Shown: positions 16,319-25,977, counted from the stretch's first letter. The stretch: DNA of 64,000 bases from Altererythrobacter sp. XM-24bin4 (GCA_003149575.1 QCWG01000001.1:835183-899182), one strand, 5' to 3'. The notes: generated from the sequence alone by a model not told the origin. Numbers and translations: made by a program.

Positions 16319-17017
16319 ATGAATGACATTCGCAATATCGTGATCCTGACCGGAGCCGGCATATCGGCTGAAAGCGGGATCGATACGTTCCGCGATGCCG
16401 GCGGATTATGGGAGCAGCACCGGGTGGAAGACGTCGCCACGCCAGAGGGTTTTGCGCGCGATCCCGACCTCGTGCTGGGTTTCTACGACATACGGCGCGA
16501 AGCGCTGAGCCAGGTGAAGCCAAACGCGGCGCATCAAGCTCTCGCCCGGCTGGATGCTGAATGGTCTGGCGAATTGTTGATCGTCACGCAGAATGTCGAT
16601 GACCTGCATGAAAGGGGCGGCGCAAAGCGCGTGCTCCATATGCATGGCGAGCTCAAGAGTGCGCTGTGCCTTTCATGCGAGATGCGCAGCCCGTGGGATG
16701 CGCCAATGTCTAATCGCCCTCCATGCCCAGTTTGTCAGGCTCCGTCGCTACGGCCCGATGTCGTGTGGTTTGGCGAGATGCCTTATCAGATGGAGATGAT
16801 ATACGCGGCGATCCGAGAGGCTGACTTGTTCGTCAGCATTGGCACCAGCGGCGCGGTTTATCCTGCAGCGGGCTTTGTGCGCGACGCAAGGGAGCTGGGT
16901 GCGCAAACGCTGGAGCTTAATCTGGAGCGGAGCGAAGGCTCACATTGGTTCGACGAATCGCGCCAGGGGCTGGCAGGCGAACTAGTGCCTGCATGGGTGG
17001 AAGAGACGCTGCGATGA
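16319..17017 (+). CDS. cobB: NAD-dependent protein deacylase (sirtuin, CobB type)
   Basis: The 232-residue sirtuin removes acyl groups from protein lysines using NAD. It shows GAGISAESGIDTFR near 12-25, TQNVDDLHERGG, catalytic H109 in MHGEL, and the zinc cysteines C117, C120, C136 and C139. Y56 and R59 in FYDIRR match the Tyr/Arg pair that lets CobB and SIRT5 accept succinyl and malonyl groups, so desuccinylation is a likely activity. The ATG at 16319 is preferred; one at 16310 in the same frame is possible. Confidence 0.92.
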   Translation: MNDIRNIVILTGAGISAESGIDTFRDAGGLWEQHRVEDVATPEGFARDPDLVLGFYDIRREALSQVKPNAAHQALARLDAEWSGELLIVTQNVDDLHERGGAKRVLHMHGELKSALCLSCEMRSPWDAPMSNRPPCPVCQAPSLRPDVVWFGEMPYQMEMIYAAIREADLFVSIGTSGAVYPAAGFVRDARELGAQTLELNLERSEGSHWFDESRQGLAGELVPAWVEETLR

Positions 17018-17224
17018 AGCGCGGACCGGGACAAAGCGAACGGTACTTTTAAAGCGTGGCGGCTATCGACATTAAACTAAGCTAGCTCAGCGCCCGTTTT
17101 TGGGGTGGAAAGCGGAAGGTGAACAGAAGATCCAATCTTGTACCCGCTCCCGATCCATTATGTTCCATGCAAGTTTGCCCAGCATCGCGCGATCGACTAG
17201 CTAAGACGTGAGAGGAGTTGGGGC

Positions 17225-18961
17225 ATGAAATACTGGTTCTTAGCCGTACTGCTAGTGTGTGTTGGGAGCGTCAGTCCGGTTCATTCGGAGAGCGGGCCGA
17301 TCGGCTCAACCTACGACAACGTAGTCGTTTACGAGGCTGATAAAATCATCACGATGGAGCCTGGCTATCCCGAAGCCAAGTATGTCGCTGTTTCCGATGG
17401 CATCGTACTCGCTGTTGCGGAGAATCTGGAAGAACTCGCGGCGTGGACCGATGGACGGCGTGTAACGGTCGACCGCCAATTTGCATCGCAAGTCCTCATG
17501 CCCGGCTTTGTCGAGCCTCATATTCATCCGATGCAGACGATCATGATGCTGCCGCTTCCGTTTATCAGTCCAGAGGCTTGGGACTTACCGGGGCGCCATT
17601 ATCCTCGCGTAACAGGCGAGGAAGAGTATGAGGCACGGCTGCGCGAAGCGCTTGCAGAGAGCGAAGAGAAATTATTCATCACCTGGGGGCATCACCGCCT
17701 TTTTCATGGGGAAATGACCAGGCAGAAGCTCGATGCAATCGCGTCCGAACGCGCCGTGGTTATTTGGCAGCGTAGCTTCCACGAGATCATCGCCAATACC
17801 AAGGCGCTCGAAATGCTCGAAATCGGAACGCGCGATGCTTTTGAAGCCGAGTTCAATCGGCCCGGCATTGATCCGTCCCATGCCGACTTTGAAACCGGCG
17901 TGATCCATGAGACCGCCTTGTTCAATGGCGTCGAGAAGTTGCGCCCTTACCTTTTCTCTCCGGAGAAAGTGAAACAAGGTCTGGCCGAAATGCGCCAGAT
18001 GATGCTGGAGAACGGCGTCACAACAAGCGCCGATCTCGCTTTTGGTGGTTTTGGTGGAATCGATGCAGAGGCGCCGCTGTTCAAAAGCCTTTATGATCGG
18101 GACGACACACCTTCTCGTATCCTCGCAATACCGGTTGCCCCGGTTGTTGAAGGTGACCCGAATGCGTGGCTAGCAGCAACAAGCGCGAAATATGGTAGCG
18201 ACAAATTCTTTTTCTCCGACCGTGTAAAACTGTTTGCTGACGGCGCATTCTTTGCGCAGTTCATGCAGATGAAGCCGCCCGGCTACAGCGATGGACACGA
18301 AGGCAAATGGATTACCGAACCGGATGTTCTTGAAGAACAGGCAGAGCGTTTTTGGGAGGAGGGATGGAGCCTGCACACCCATGTGAACGGTGACAAAGGC
18401 GTTGATGTCGTGCTTGGCATTCTTGAGCGCCTCTCGACACGCGAGGCACAGGACCGCGTGCTCGAACATCTGGGCTATTCAACCGAAGCGCAAAATCGGC
18501 GAATTGGCGAGATGCAATTGATGGTTTCCGCGCAGCCGAATTACATCCGCATTCTAGGTGATGCCTACGCCCGATACGGCCTCGGCCCTGATCGAGCAGC
18601 TCAGATGAACCGCCTGGGCTCACTCGAACGCAAAAAAGTGCCAATCGGCCTTCACAGCGATTTCAACATGGCCCCGATTGACCCTCTCTATCTGGCATGG
18701 GTCGCAAGCACTCGGATTACGCTCGAAGGAAATGAAAAGGCTCCAGAGGAGCGGCTTAGTCTGCACAAGGCCTTGCGTGCGATAACGATTGAGGCGGCGC
18801 AGGTCATCGGGCTTGACGATCAAGTCGGGAGCATCGCGTCAGGCAAAAAAGCGGACTTCGTAGTGCTAGATCGTGACCCCTTTGCGAGCGGAGCAAGAGC
18901 GTTGAACGACGTGCAGGTTCGCGGCGTCATTTTTGAAGGCAGATGGTTCGCTGCACAATGA
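17225..18961 (+). CDS. Secreted YtcJ-like amidohydrolase
   Basis: The 578-residue protein has a signal peptide (about residues 1-21) and then the composite beta domain and TIM barrel of the amidohydrolase superfamily, D-aminoacylase/YtcJ group. Metal ligands H99 and H101 are in VEPHIHP; LHTHVNGDKGVD, HLGYS, and GLHSDFNMAP carry the remaining metal and catalytic residues. GSIASGKKADFVVLDRDP is the typical C-terminal return to the beta domain. An AGGAG site precedes the ATG. It acts in the periplasm on an unknown amide or ester. It stands alone after about 207 bases of non-coding sequence and converges with the catabolic island. Confidence 0.85.
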   Translation: MKYWFLAVLLVCVGSVSPVHSESGPIGSTYDNVVVYEADKIITMEPGYPEAKYVAVSDGIVLAVAENLEELAAWTDGRRVTVDRQFASQVLMPGFVEPHIHPMQTIMMLPLPFISPEAWDLPGRHYPRVTGEEEYEARLREALAESEEKLFITWGHHRLFHGEMTRQKLDAIASERAVVIWQRSFHEIIANTKALEMLEIGTRDAFEAEFNRPGIDPSHADFETGVIHETALFNGVEKLRPYLFSPEKVKQGLAEMRQMMLENGVTTSADLAFGGFGGIDAEAPLFKSLYDRDDTPSRILAIPVAPVVEGDPNAWLAATSAKYGSDKFFFSDRVKLFADGAFFAQFMQMKPPGYSDGHEGKWITEPDVLEEQAERFWEEGWSLHTHVNGDKGVDVVLGILERLSTREAQDRVLEHLGYSTEAQNRRIGEMQLMVSAQPNYIRILGDAYARYGLGPDRAAQMNRLGSLERKKVPIGLHSDFNMAPIDPLYLAWVASTRITLEGNEKAPEERLSLHKALRAITIEAAQVIGLDDQVGSIASGKKADFVVLDRDPFASGARALNDVQVRGVIFEGRWFAAQ

Positions 18962-19109
18962 AAATCAGCCACTCCAGTTGAATGCCGGTTCGGCTAATCG
19001 AAGCGATGCATTCAGTTGGTAATGTGAGCGTGTTAGATTATCCGCAAATGGGTCGTTACCAGACGGTCCGCTATTGTTAGATTGCATGACAAGGCAGCCG
19101 GAGCCATCG

Positions 19110-19733
19110 TTACAAAACGTTCAAATGAGCGATAATCTCCTCCTCGGAGACAACGTCGGCATATTTGGCCTGCATATCGAAAAGGTTTGCTTCGTGCGGC
19201 TCTGAATGGCGATCGCCGCATGCGTCACGCACAACCGTCGTGATGAATCCATGCGACATGGAATCGACGCAGGATGCGCGAACGCATCCGCTGGTGGTCA
19301 GGCCTGTCAGGATCACATTATCGACGCCCATCGCGGTCAGAGTTGAGGCGAGCGATGTGCTGAAAAATGCGCTGGGATACTGCTTTGAAATAACCAGCTC
19401 GTTTTCAGTTGGCGTCAATCCCCTGGGCCAGTCACCCATCGGGTTGCCCCGGAGGAAATTGCGCAGCGGGCGTACTTTTTCGAAGAAGCGGCCACCATCA
19501 AGCCCGCCGTCCTGATACACGACATTGGTCAGGATCACGGGTATGCCCACTTTGTGTGCGGCCTCGCGCACGCGCAAGGCAGACTGCAGTGCGTCATCGA
19601 CATCGGCGAAGAGATCACAATCGGGATCGAAATAGGCCTCGACAAAATCGATCATCAGCAAAGCCGGTGAGGTGCCGAACCCGGCCTTGCCGCCATAAGC
19701 CTTGGCGTAATTGGCATCGAGAGAATCGGACAT
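19110..19733 (-). CDS. Isochorismatase-family amidohydrolase (N-carbamoylsarcosine amidase-like)
   Basis: The 207-residue cysteine hydrolase has the family triad D29 (MIDFVEAYF), K117 (ISKQYPSAFF) and C150 (TSGCVRAS). The overall sequence is close to the N-carbamoylsarcosine amidohydrolase type, which releases ammonia and CO2 from N-carbamoyl amino acids; other members cleave nicotinamide or maleamate. It is the last gene of the operon HMGL-hyuA-hyuB-CoA transferase, 55 bases after the transferase. In that setting it probably removes an amide or carbamoyl nitrogen after ring opening. The exact substrate is not known. Confidence 0.82.
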   Translation of the reverse strand: MSDSLDANYAKAYGGKAGFGTSPALLMIDFVEAYFDPDCDLFADVDDALQSALRVREAAHKVGIPVILTNVVYQDGGLDGGRFFEKVRPLRNFLRGNPMGDWPRGLTPTENELVISKQYPSAFFSTSLASTLTAMGVDNVILTGLTTSGCVRASCVDSMSHGFITTVVRDACGDRHSEPHEANLFDMQAKYADVVSEEEIIAHLNVL

Positions 19734-19788
19734 TATTCAGTCTCGCTATTGGTCTTGCACCACAGCCTGGTGTCGGAAAGGCTGGATG

Positions 19789-20970
19789 TCAGATGACACC
19801 AGCATCCGCCATAGTATCGATCATCTGCGTGTCATAGCCAAGCAGTTCGGACAAAACCTCATGGTTCTGTTGGCCCGGCTTTGATGGTGCGGGGCGGCGC
19901 ACTCCCGATGGAGTTTGCGACAGTTTGGGAAACGCGTTCTGCATTTTCAGCTTGCCGCGAGTTTCGGTCTCAACCTCGATGATCGCCTGGCGCGCCTGAA
20001 AATGCGGGTCAGCGATCATGTCTGGCGCGCGATATACGCGCCCAGCCGGGATCGAATGGTCAATCATCGACTGTTCGACTTCATCAACGGTCAGCGTGCC
20101 GGTCCAGGCATTCACCAGCTCATCCAGTTCGATCTGGTTTTTCCCGCGCGCGATATGCGTGGCGTATCTCGGATCGCTTGCCAATTCGGGTTGACCCATC
20201 GCCTGCGCCAGCCGGGCAAAGATTTCGTCCTTGTTCGCGCCGATCATGAAATGCCCGTCCTTGCACCTGTAGACATTTGACGGGGCAATACCGGGCAAGA
20301 TCGAGCCGGAACGTTCGCGGATAAAGCCATTGCGGTCATATTCGGGCACCAGGCCTTCCATCACTTGCAATACGGCCTCGTAGAGCGCGGTATCCACCAC
20401 CTGGCCCTGGCCTGTCTTCTCGCGGTGATGCAACGCGGCGAGCACGCCCATGCAGCCATAGGTGGCGCACAGCGTGTCGCCGATAGAGATGCCCATGCGC
20501 GCGGGCGGCCGGTCAGGGTCGCCGACAATATAGCGCCACCCGCCCATCGCCTCGCCAATTCCGCCAAAGCCGGCGCGGTTCGAATAGGGGCCATCCTGCC
20601 CGTAACCAGACATGCGCGCGATGATCAGTCCGGGGTTTTCAGCCAGAAGGCTTTCCGGCGAAAGCCCCCATTTCTCCATCGTTCCGGGCTTGAAATTCTC
20701 GACCAGTACATCTGCCTTCGCGATCAGCTTGCGGGCCAGCTCCTGACCTTCGGGAATACGCAGATTGCAAGTGACAGAGCGCTTGTTGCGGGCAATGACT
20801 TCCCATTGCACCTTCTCTTCGCCCTGGCCCCACAGGCGCATCGGATCGCCCGCACCAGGTGGCTCGATCTTGATAACGTCAGCGCCCATGTCGCCCAGCA
20901 ATTGGCCGCAGAATGGTCCGGCCAGAAGCTGGCCCATCTCGACCACGCGAATATCATCAAGCGCACCCAC
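19789..20970 (-). CDS. CaiB/BaiF family CoA transferase (class III)
   Basis: The 393-residue enzyme moves CoA between acyl groups. It begins LDDIRVVEMGQLLAGPF, as the family does, and D165 in MGISIGD is the likely catalytic aspartate. ARMSGYGQDGPYS and KDGHFMIGA are other markers. The open frame runs further up, but the GTG at 20970 shares one base with the hyuB stop (TAGTG), which fits translational coupling. In the operon it could turn the acid released by HyuA/HyuB into a CoA ester for the HMG-CoA-lyase-like enzyme. The specific donor and acceptor are unknown. Confidence 0.88.
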   Translation of the reverse strand: MGALDDIRVVEMGQLLAGPFCGQLLGDMGADVIKIEPPGAGDPMRLWGQGEEKVQWEVIARNKRSVTCNLRIPEGQELARKLIAKADVLVENFKPGTMEKWGLSPESLLAENPGLIIARMSGYGQDGPYSNRAGFGGIGEAMGGWRYIVGDPDRPPARMGISIGDTLCATYGCMGVLAALHHREKTGQGQVVDTALYEAVLQVMEGLVPEYDRNGFIRERSGSILPGIAPSNVYRCKDGHFMIGANKDEIFARLAQAMGQPELASDPRYATHIARGKNQIELDELVNAWTGTLTVDEVEQSMIDHSIPAGRVYRAPDMIADPHFQARQAIIEVETETRGKLKMQNAFPKLSQTPSGVRRPAPSKPGQQNHEVLSELLGYDTQMIDTMADAGVI

Positions 20971-22865
20971 TATTCGGCTGCCTCGCGTATCTGAGTGTGG
21001 CTCCAGACCGGCTGAATCGGTGCGGGCAGGCCGGTTTCCTCTTCGCATCGCGCGCGCAGATCATCGATTGCCGGACCGTAGTCGAACAGCGGCAGCTCGC
21101 CGCGTTTGGCCTTGATCTCAGCGCGCAGAGCTTCTGTTGCGGCGCTGTCGATCACGCCGTTCTCGTCCGCGACTACGCCATAGTGCTTGGCGCCTTCGGG
21201 CGTGACGAGACCTTGGCGAATTTCCAGCCCGACCAGCTCTGGATCGCGATCCAGCGGGTCGCCCCAGCCACCACCACCCCAGGTGATGTAATGCAAGAGA
21301 TCGCCCTCTTTCACCGGCACATCTTCCACTTTGTTGCCCACGATTTCAGTCGTGCCATCCGCGCGTTCGAGCACTTTTCTGGCGCGCATGCCCGGATGCC
21401 CGCCATTGACGCCCCAAGGGGGCACGAACCAACGGTCATCATGCACAGCGATCTCGCCATCGGCCAGAAAGCGGTAGGTCATGTGAATACCATTGCCGCC
21501 GCGGTGCAGGCCTGCGCCCCCGCTGTCGGGTTCGGTTGAATATCGCTCGATCCGCAGCGGGAAGTACTTCTCCAGGAATTCGTTAGGGACATTGGTAAAG
21601 CCCGGCCACAGCGAATGCCCGTCCGGCCCATCGCCCAGCGGTCTGCCCGGGATGCCTCCAAAGCCGATCTGGAACAGCTGGAACCATTCACCTTCGCTGG
21701 CTGGCCGGTTGTCCCAGCCGGAGTAGAACAGATGCGGCGATGAGCTGAAGCCTGCAGCGTTGAGGAATTCCGGCGTGCCTTGGCCCAGCAGTCCGCCCAG
21801 AATGTCAAAAATCCGGCCCAGCGCATGGGTGCGGCCAGACAATGCAGCCGGGAATTGCGGCTTCAGCAGCGATCCTTCGGGAATGCGAACCTCGATCAGA
21901 TCGTAGAAGCCATCGTTGAACAGGATCTGCGGATCGAAGACCATGATCATGTAGATGCCGAAGAACATCTTGAACATGTTCTCGTTGAGCAGGAAGTTGA
22001 TCGAGGCGGCGGATTGCGGATCGGTGCCGTCGAAGTCGAGAATGACCTTGTCGCCTTCGCGCCACATGGTGCATTTGATCTTGTACGGGCCAAATCCCTT
22101 GCCGTCGTCGCAGATATAGTCTTCGAAACTGACCGGCTTTTCCGCGACAGCTTGCGACAACAAGGCCTTCATCGCGCGGTGGTTGCGCGCCAGCAATTCC
22201 TGCGTTGCCGAGACATAGACATCATCGCCAAACCGCTCCGCCATTTCGACCACGCGTTTGGCGGCCACCCGGCAGCTGGCGATCAGCGCGTTGAGATCTG
22301 CCTGACACCAGTCGGGCTTGCGCGTCTGGTGCATGACGAGTTTCATCAGGTCTTCATTATATTCGCCCTTCTTCCAGATCTTGACCGGTGGAATACGCAC
22401 GCCTTCCTCGAAAATCGAGCTTGCACCGATTGGCATAGAGCCGGGTACCGATCCGCCGATATCCGACTGGTGACCGAACATAGCTGTAAAGGCGATCAGC
22501 CGCCCGTCCTTGAACACCGGCAACAGCACCAGCCAGTCATTCGAGTGGCTGACCGCACCGTCACATGAATAAGGGTCTGACAGGAAGATCATGTCACCAT
22601 CTTCCAGCGTGCCGTCGAAACCCTTTAGGAAGCCATCGATGAAGCTGCCGAACTGGCCGACGATCATCTTGCCCGATGGGTCAGCGATCAGGGGGAAGGC
22701 ATCACCCTGTTCGCGAATACCGGGGCTCATCGCGGTGCGTACCAGCGTGGCGTCCATCTCGATCCGCGCATTGCGCAAGGCGTTCTCGATAATGTCGAGC
22801 GTAACCGGGTCTATTTCGATCTTCTCGAACGGGATGTCATTGGTTTCAATGATCTGTGCTGGCAT
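20970..22865 (-). CDS. hyuB: Hydantoinase B/oxoprolinase-type subunit (HyuB)
   Basis: The 631-residue protein covers the full hydantoinase_B domain: DPVTLDIIENALRNARIEMDATLVRTAMSP at the start (positions near 17-46), DMIFLSDPY, and a GGGWGDPLDRDPELV end. With HyuA it forms an ATP-dependent enzyme of the oxoprolinase/acetone carboxylase family that opens cyclic amides or carboxylates ketones. I chose the ATG at 22865, four bases after the hyuA stop; the open frame extends 20 codons into hyuA. It is cytosolic. Whether the substrate is a hydantoin, lactam, oxoproline or a ketone cannot be told from sequence. Confidence 0.88.
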   Translation of the reverse strand: MPAQIIETNDIPFEKIEIDPVTLDIIENALRNARIEMDATLVRTAMSPGIREQGDAFPLIADPSGKMIVGQFGSFIDGFLKGFDGTLEDGDMIFLSDPYSCDGAVSHSNDWLVLLPVFKDGRLIAFTAMFGHQSDIGGSVPGSMPIGASSIFEEGVRIPPVKIWKKGEYNEDLMKLVMHQTRKPDWCQADLNALIASCRVAAKRVVEMAERFGDDVYVSATQELLARNHRAMKALLSQAVAEKPVSFEDYICDDGKGFGPYKIKCTMWREGDKVILDFDGTDPQSAASINFLLNENMFKMFFGIYMIMVFDPQILFNDGFYDLIEVRIPEGSLLKPQFPAALSGRTHALGRIFDILGGLLGQGTPEFLNAAGFSSSPHLFYSGWDNRPASEGEWFQLFQIGFGGIPGRPLGDGPDGHSLWPGFTNVPNEFLEKYFPLRIERYSTEPDSGGAGLHRGGNGIHMTYRFLADGEIAVHDDRWFVPPWGVNGGHPGMRARKVLERADGTTEIVGNKVEDVPVKEGDLLHYITWGGGGWGDPLDRDPELVGLEIRQGLVTPEGAKHYGVVADENGVIDSAATEALRAEIKAKRGELPLFDYGPAIDDLRARCEEETGLPAPIQPVWSHTQIREAAE

Positions 22866-22869
22866 CGGT

Positions 22870-24927
22870 TCAGCCCTCCTGCACGGGATTGATAAGGATG
22901 TTGCCGACGGCATCGACTGTGGCAATGCAGCCGCTTTCGACCAGCGTGGTTGAGTCCATTTCTGTGATGATCGCGGGGCCGGGGATCACATTGCCCTGGC
23001 GAAGCAGAGCGCGGTCGTAGATCACTGCAGCTTGTTCCTTGCCATCCATCCACAGCGTGTGATCGCGTATCTTCGCAGCCGAAGGATCGTCACCGCCTTT
23101 GGGCAGTTCGGCGGCGGGTAGAGCCGGCGCTTCACCTAGAGCCACCGCGCGCAGGTTCACAATTTCGTGCGGGGTATCCATGTTGAATGTGAAAAGCCGC
23201 AAATGCTCCTGGTCGAATCGGGCTAGAATGCCTTCGATCCCATCCGTTGCAAGCACGGCCTTGTCGATTGTCAGCGGCACTTCGAAGGCTTGACCGGCAT
23301 AGCGGATGTCGACTTCGAATTGCGTCGTGATCTGTTCCTCGGGCACACCGTCAGCCAGCAATTCCCGGCGCGTTTGAGCCGCCATTTCATCTAGCACCGC
23401 CTCAAGGTCAGCGATGCTGGTGTCCTTGGCGAGTTTTGAGAAGCTGCGCGCGGTTTCGGTGCGCATTTGCGTGGTCGCATCGCCCAGTGCGCATAGCACT
23501 CCCGGCGAAACAGGGGACACGGCAGGCCAGCTACCCATCAGCTTGGCAACGGCGTTCACGTGTAACGGGCCAGCACCGCCAAAGCCCATCAGCGCGAATT
23601 CGCGCGGGTCATAGCCTTGCTGAACGCTGATCATGCGCAGCGCGCCGAACATGTTCTCGTTCACAATGTCGATGATGCCGCGCGCGGCCTCCATCAAACC
23701 GATGCCCAGCGCATCGGCAATGGTCTGTACCGCTGCCTTCGCGCCTTCGCGGTCAAGCTTGAACGAACCGCCCAGCAAATCCTCGGGCAGATAGCCGAGC
23801 ACGACATTGGCGTCGGTGACGGTCGGCAGAGTGCCACCCTTGTTGTATGCGACGGGGCCCGGCACTGCGCCTGCGCTTTCCGGGCCAACGCGCAAAGCCT
23901 TGGTCAGTTCAGGGACGTGCGCGATCGAGCCGCCGCCAGCGCCCACTGTTTTCACATCGAGCGCGGAGGCACGGACAGACAAGTGGCCGACCTCTGTCGT
24001 GCGCACGCGGCGTGCTTCCAAACCTTCGATCAGCGCCACGTCCGTCGATGTGCCGCCGACGTCGAGCGTCAGAATGTTGGAAAGGCCCGCGTTCTTGCCC
24101 ACCCATTTGGCACCGGTCACACCGCCGGCTGGGCCGGACATCAGGATGTTGACCGGGTGTTCTTCTGCCTTGTGGCTGCTCATCAAACCGCCATCAGAGC
24201 GCAGCAGCGAGAGTTTGCCTTCCAGCCCTTCGTCTTCCAGCTTGTTACGCAGGTTGGATACATATTTGCTCACCACCGGTCGCACGGCCGCATTGGCCAC
24301 GGTTGACAGTGTGCGCTCATATTCCTGCATTTCGGGCAGCACTTCATGGCTGAGCGAGACAGGGATACCGGGCAGCACCTCTTCCGCGATCTCGCCGATG
24401 CGCTTTTCATGCGCCCCGTTGACGTAAGCGTTGATCAGGCTGACGGTCAGCGCTTCGATGCCCTGCCCCTTGAGCTTGTGCAGCGCTGCACGCACTGCCT
24501 CCTCGTCCAGCTCGCGAACCACCGCGCCATCCGCGCTCATGCGTTCGGGCACCTCGACCGTATCTTCCAGATGCGCGAGCGGTTGCGGCTTGGGCCACAC
24601 AATCCATGCCGCCAGTCCGCCAGGCACAAAGCTGCGCGCGATCTGCATGATGTCGCGGTAGCCCTCGGTGGTGACCAGGCCGACCTTCGCGCCCTTGCCT
24701 TCCAGCACGGCATTGGTCGCGACAGTGGTTCCATGCAGGAAGTAGGCAATGTCGCTAGCAGATACGCCTGCTTCGGCGGTGATCGCCTTGACCCCGTTGA
24801 GGATCCCCTCAGAGCTATCGTGCGGTGTCGAAGGTGTCTTGTGCCGCCAGAATTTGCCGCTTTCTTCGTCGAATAACAGCAGATCGGTGAATGTTCCGCC
24901 TACATCGACGCCCAAACGATAAGTCAT
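22870..24927 (-). CDS. hyuA: Hydantoinase A/oxoprolinase-type subunit (HyuA)
   Basis: The 685-residue protein has two actin-like ATPase lobes: the N-terminal Hydant_A_N domain opening LGVDVGGTFTDLLLF (phosphate loop at 8-15) and the central hydantoinase_A domain with TLDVGGTSTDVAL and VGAGGGSIAH. A C-terminal beta domain follows. It supplies ATP-driven activation for the HyuA/HyuB pair. It lies 23 bases after the HMGL-like gene and four bases before hyuB, with no gap for a third (gamma) acetone-carboxylase subunit, so a hydantoinase/oxoprolinase role is likelier than ketone carboxylation. Confidence 0.9.
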   Translation of the reverse strand: MTYRLGVDVGGTFTDLLLFDEESGKFWRHKTPSTPHDSSEGILNGVKAITAEAGVSASDIAYFLHGTTVATNAVLEGKGAKVGLVTTEGYRDIMQIARSFVPGGLAAWIVWPKPQPLAHLEDTVEVPERMSADGAVVRELDEEAVRAALHKLKGQGIEALTVSLINAYVNGAHEKRIGEIAEEVLPGIPVSLSHEVLPEMQEYERTLSTVANAAVRPVVSKYVSNLRNKLEDEGLEGKLSLLRSDGGLMSSHKAEEHPVNILMSGPAGGVTGAKWVGKNAGLSNILTLDVGGTSTDVALIEGLEARRVRTTEVGHLSVRASALDVKTVGAGGGSIAHVPELTKALRVGPESAGAVPGPVAYNKGGTLPTVTDANVVLGYLPEDLLGGSFKLDREGAKAAVQTIADALGIGLMEAARGIIDIVNENMFGALRMISVQQGYDPREFALMGFGGAGPLHVNAVAKLMGSWPAVSPVSPGVLCALGDATTQMRTETARSFSKLAKDTSIADLEAVLDEMAAQTRRELLADGVPEEQITTQFEVDIRYAGQAFEVPLTIDKAVLATDGIEGILARFDQEHLRLFTFNMDTPHEIVNLRAVALGEAPALPAAELPKGGDDPSAAKIRDHTLWMDGKEQAAVIYDRALLRQGNVIPGPAIITEMDSTTLVESGCIATVDAVGNILINPVQEG

Positions 24928-24950
24928 ACTCTCTCCGTGACGTGTGTCTG

Positions 24951-25859
24951 TCAGGCCGCGCGTGCGACCATGGATGGCAATTGCCGGCCCAGCTTTTCAG
25001 CGAACCAGTGGTTGGTTGTAATGGCTGCCTCCAGATCGACGCCGCTGTCGATCCCTGAATGCTCCATCATGTAAATCAGGTCTTCGGTAGCGATATTTCC
25101 GGTCGCCTTGGGGGCAAACGGGCATCCGCCAAGGCCGCCCAGCGATGCGTCGAAGATAAGCACGCCCGCTTGATAGGCCGCCCAAGCATTGGCGATACCA
25201 GTGCCACGGGTGTTGTGAAAATGCGCCCGCATCGGGATTTTTCCGCCGAGCAATTCGCCAAGCTTGCCGAACAGATCGCTCACCTGTGCTGGCGTGCCCA
25301 CTCCGATTGTGTCGGCCAGCGCAATCTCTTCCGGGGCTTCAGCGGCCATCTCTTCGGCGATCTGCAGCACTGTTTCCGGCTTTACTTCACCTTCGAATGG
25401 ACAGCCGAACGCTGCGCTGATCGTGATCTGCGCGCGTATTCCCTCTGCCTTGGCGAAGCGGATCATGTCGCGGTTCTCCGCGATCCCTTCTGCGATGGTT
25501 TGCCCCTGGTTTTTCTGGCCGAAGGTGTCGCTGGCCACCAGTACACAGCCGATCTGGTCGATCCCCCTTTTGCCGCCTTCGCGGGTTGCGATCCCGCGCA
25601 TCACGCCGCGTTTGTTCAGGGCCAGCCCGATGTAGGTTGCATCGGCGCGATCAGGCAGGCCGGCAATCACATCTTCCGCATCGGCCATTTGCGGCACGCG
25701 CGCCGGGTGCACGAAGCTTGCGACCTCAAGCCGACGCGCGCCGAAACCAAGCATGCGCTCGATCAACTCGAGCTTGCTTCGCGTCGAGATGATGTCCGGT
25801 TCGTTTTGAAGCCCGTCGCGCGGACCGACTTCGACCAATTCAATCGCATTGTGCGTCAT
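24951..25859 (-). CDS. Hydroxymethylglutaryl-CoA lyase-like enzyme
   Basis: The 302-residue TIM-barrel enzyme starts VEVGPRDGLQNE, with R14 and D15 as catalytic/metal residues. H213 and H215 (AHFHN) are metal ligands and GLGGCPFAPKATGN carries the catalytic C246. All are HMG-CoA lyase signatures. The family splits 3-hydroxy-3-methylglutaryl-CoA or related 3-hydroxyacyl-CoA esters to acetyl-CoA or pyruvate-type products. It is the first gene of the catabolic operon, with a GntR-type palindrome about 50 bases before its start. In this setting the substrate may be a different hydroxyacyl-CoA made by the neighbouring CoA transferase. Confidence 0.88.
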   Translation of the reverse strand: MTHNAIELVEVGPRDGLQNEPDIISTRSKLELIERMLGFGARRLEVASFVHPARVPQMADAEDVIAGLPDRADATYIGLALNKRGVMRGIATREGGKRGIDQIGCVLVASDTFGQKNQGQTIAEGIAENRDMIRFAKAEGIRAQITISAAFGCPFEGEVKPETVLQIAEEMAAEAPEEIALADTIGVGTPAQVSDLFGKLGELLGGKIPMRAHFHNTRGTGIANAWAAYQAGVLIFDASLGGLGGCPFAPKATGNIATEDLIYMMEHSGIDSGVDLEAAITTNHWFAEKLGRQLPSMVARAA

Positions 25860-25905
25860 CTGAGTCGCTCTGTGAGACGGTTAGGGATCGCGCCTGATAC
25901 GCAAA

Positions 25906-25915
25906 TTGTATACAA
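25906..25915. promoter_or_regulatory. GntR-type operator palindrome upstream of the hyu operon
   Basis: TTGTATACAA is a perfect ten-base palindrome, within AAATTGTATACAAATG, 47-56 bases before the start of the HMGL-like gene. The same core occurs at 26772-26781. FCD-type GntR regulators bind short palindromes of this style. The GntR gene lies between the two sites. Confidence 0.65.
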
Positions 25916-25977
25916 ATGCAAATAGACAGTTTTTGGCAGGCGTGAATCCTCTGTCAGTCATTTTAGGGCGGGTAGCA

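Noticed and set aside
18962..19109. Possible small RNA or gene between the amidohydrolase and the amidase gene
   Set aside because: No open frame with a ribosome site, no clear hairpin with T-run; I see nothing supportable in these bases.
21780..22568. Long plus-strand frame (262 codons) inside the hydantoinase region
   Set aside because: It is antisense to hyuB, low in recognisable motifs and rich in H/Q/R/V as expected of a mirror frame in GC-rich coding DNA. The same holds for 23617-24306 and 25059-25925.
19110..22865. Creatinine/N-methylhydantoin degradation as the definite role of the hyu island
   Set aside because: HyuA/HyuB and the carbamoylsarcosine-amidase-like enzyme fit, but creatinine deaminase and sarcosine enzymes are absent and the CoA transferase and lyase are unexplained.
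22870..24927. HyuA/HyuB as acetone carboxylase
   Set aside because: The small gamma subunit gene of acetone carboxylase is missing; the operon is closed by a four-base gap and a one-base overlap.
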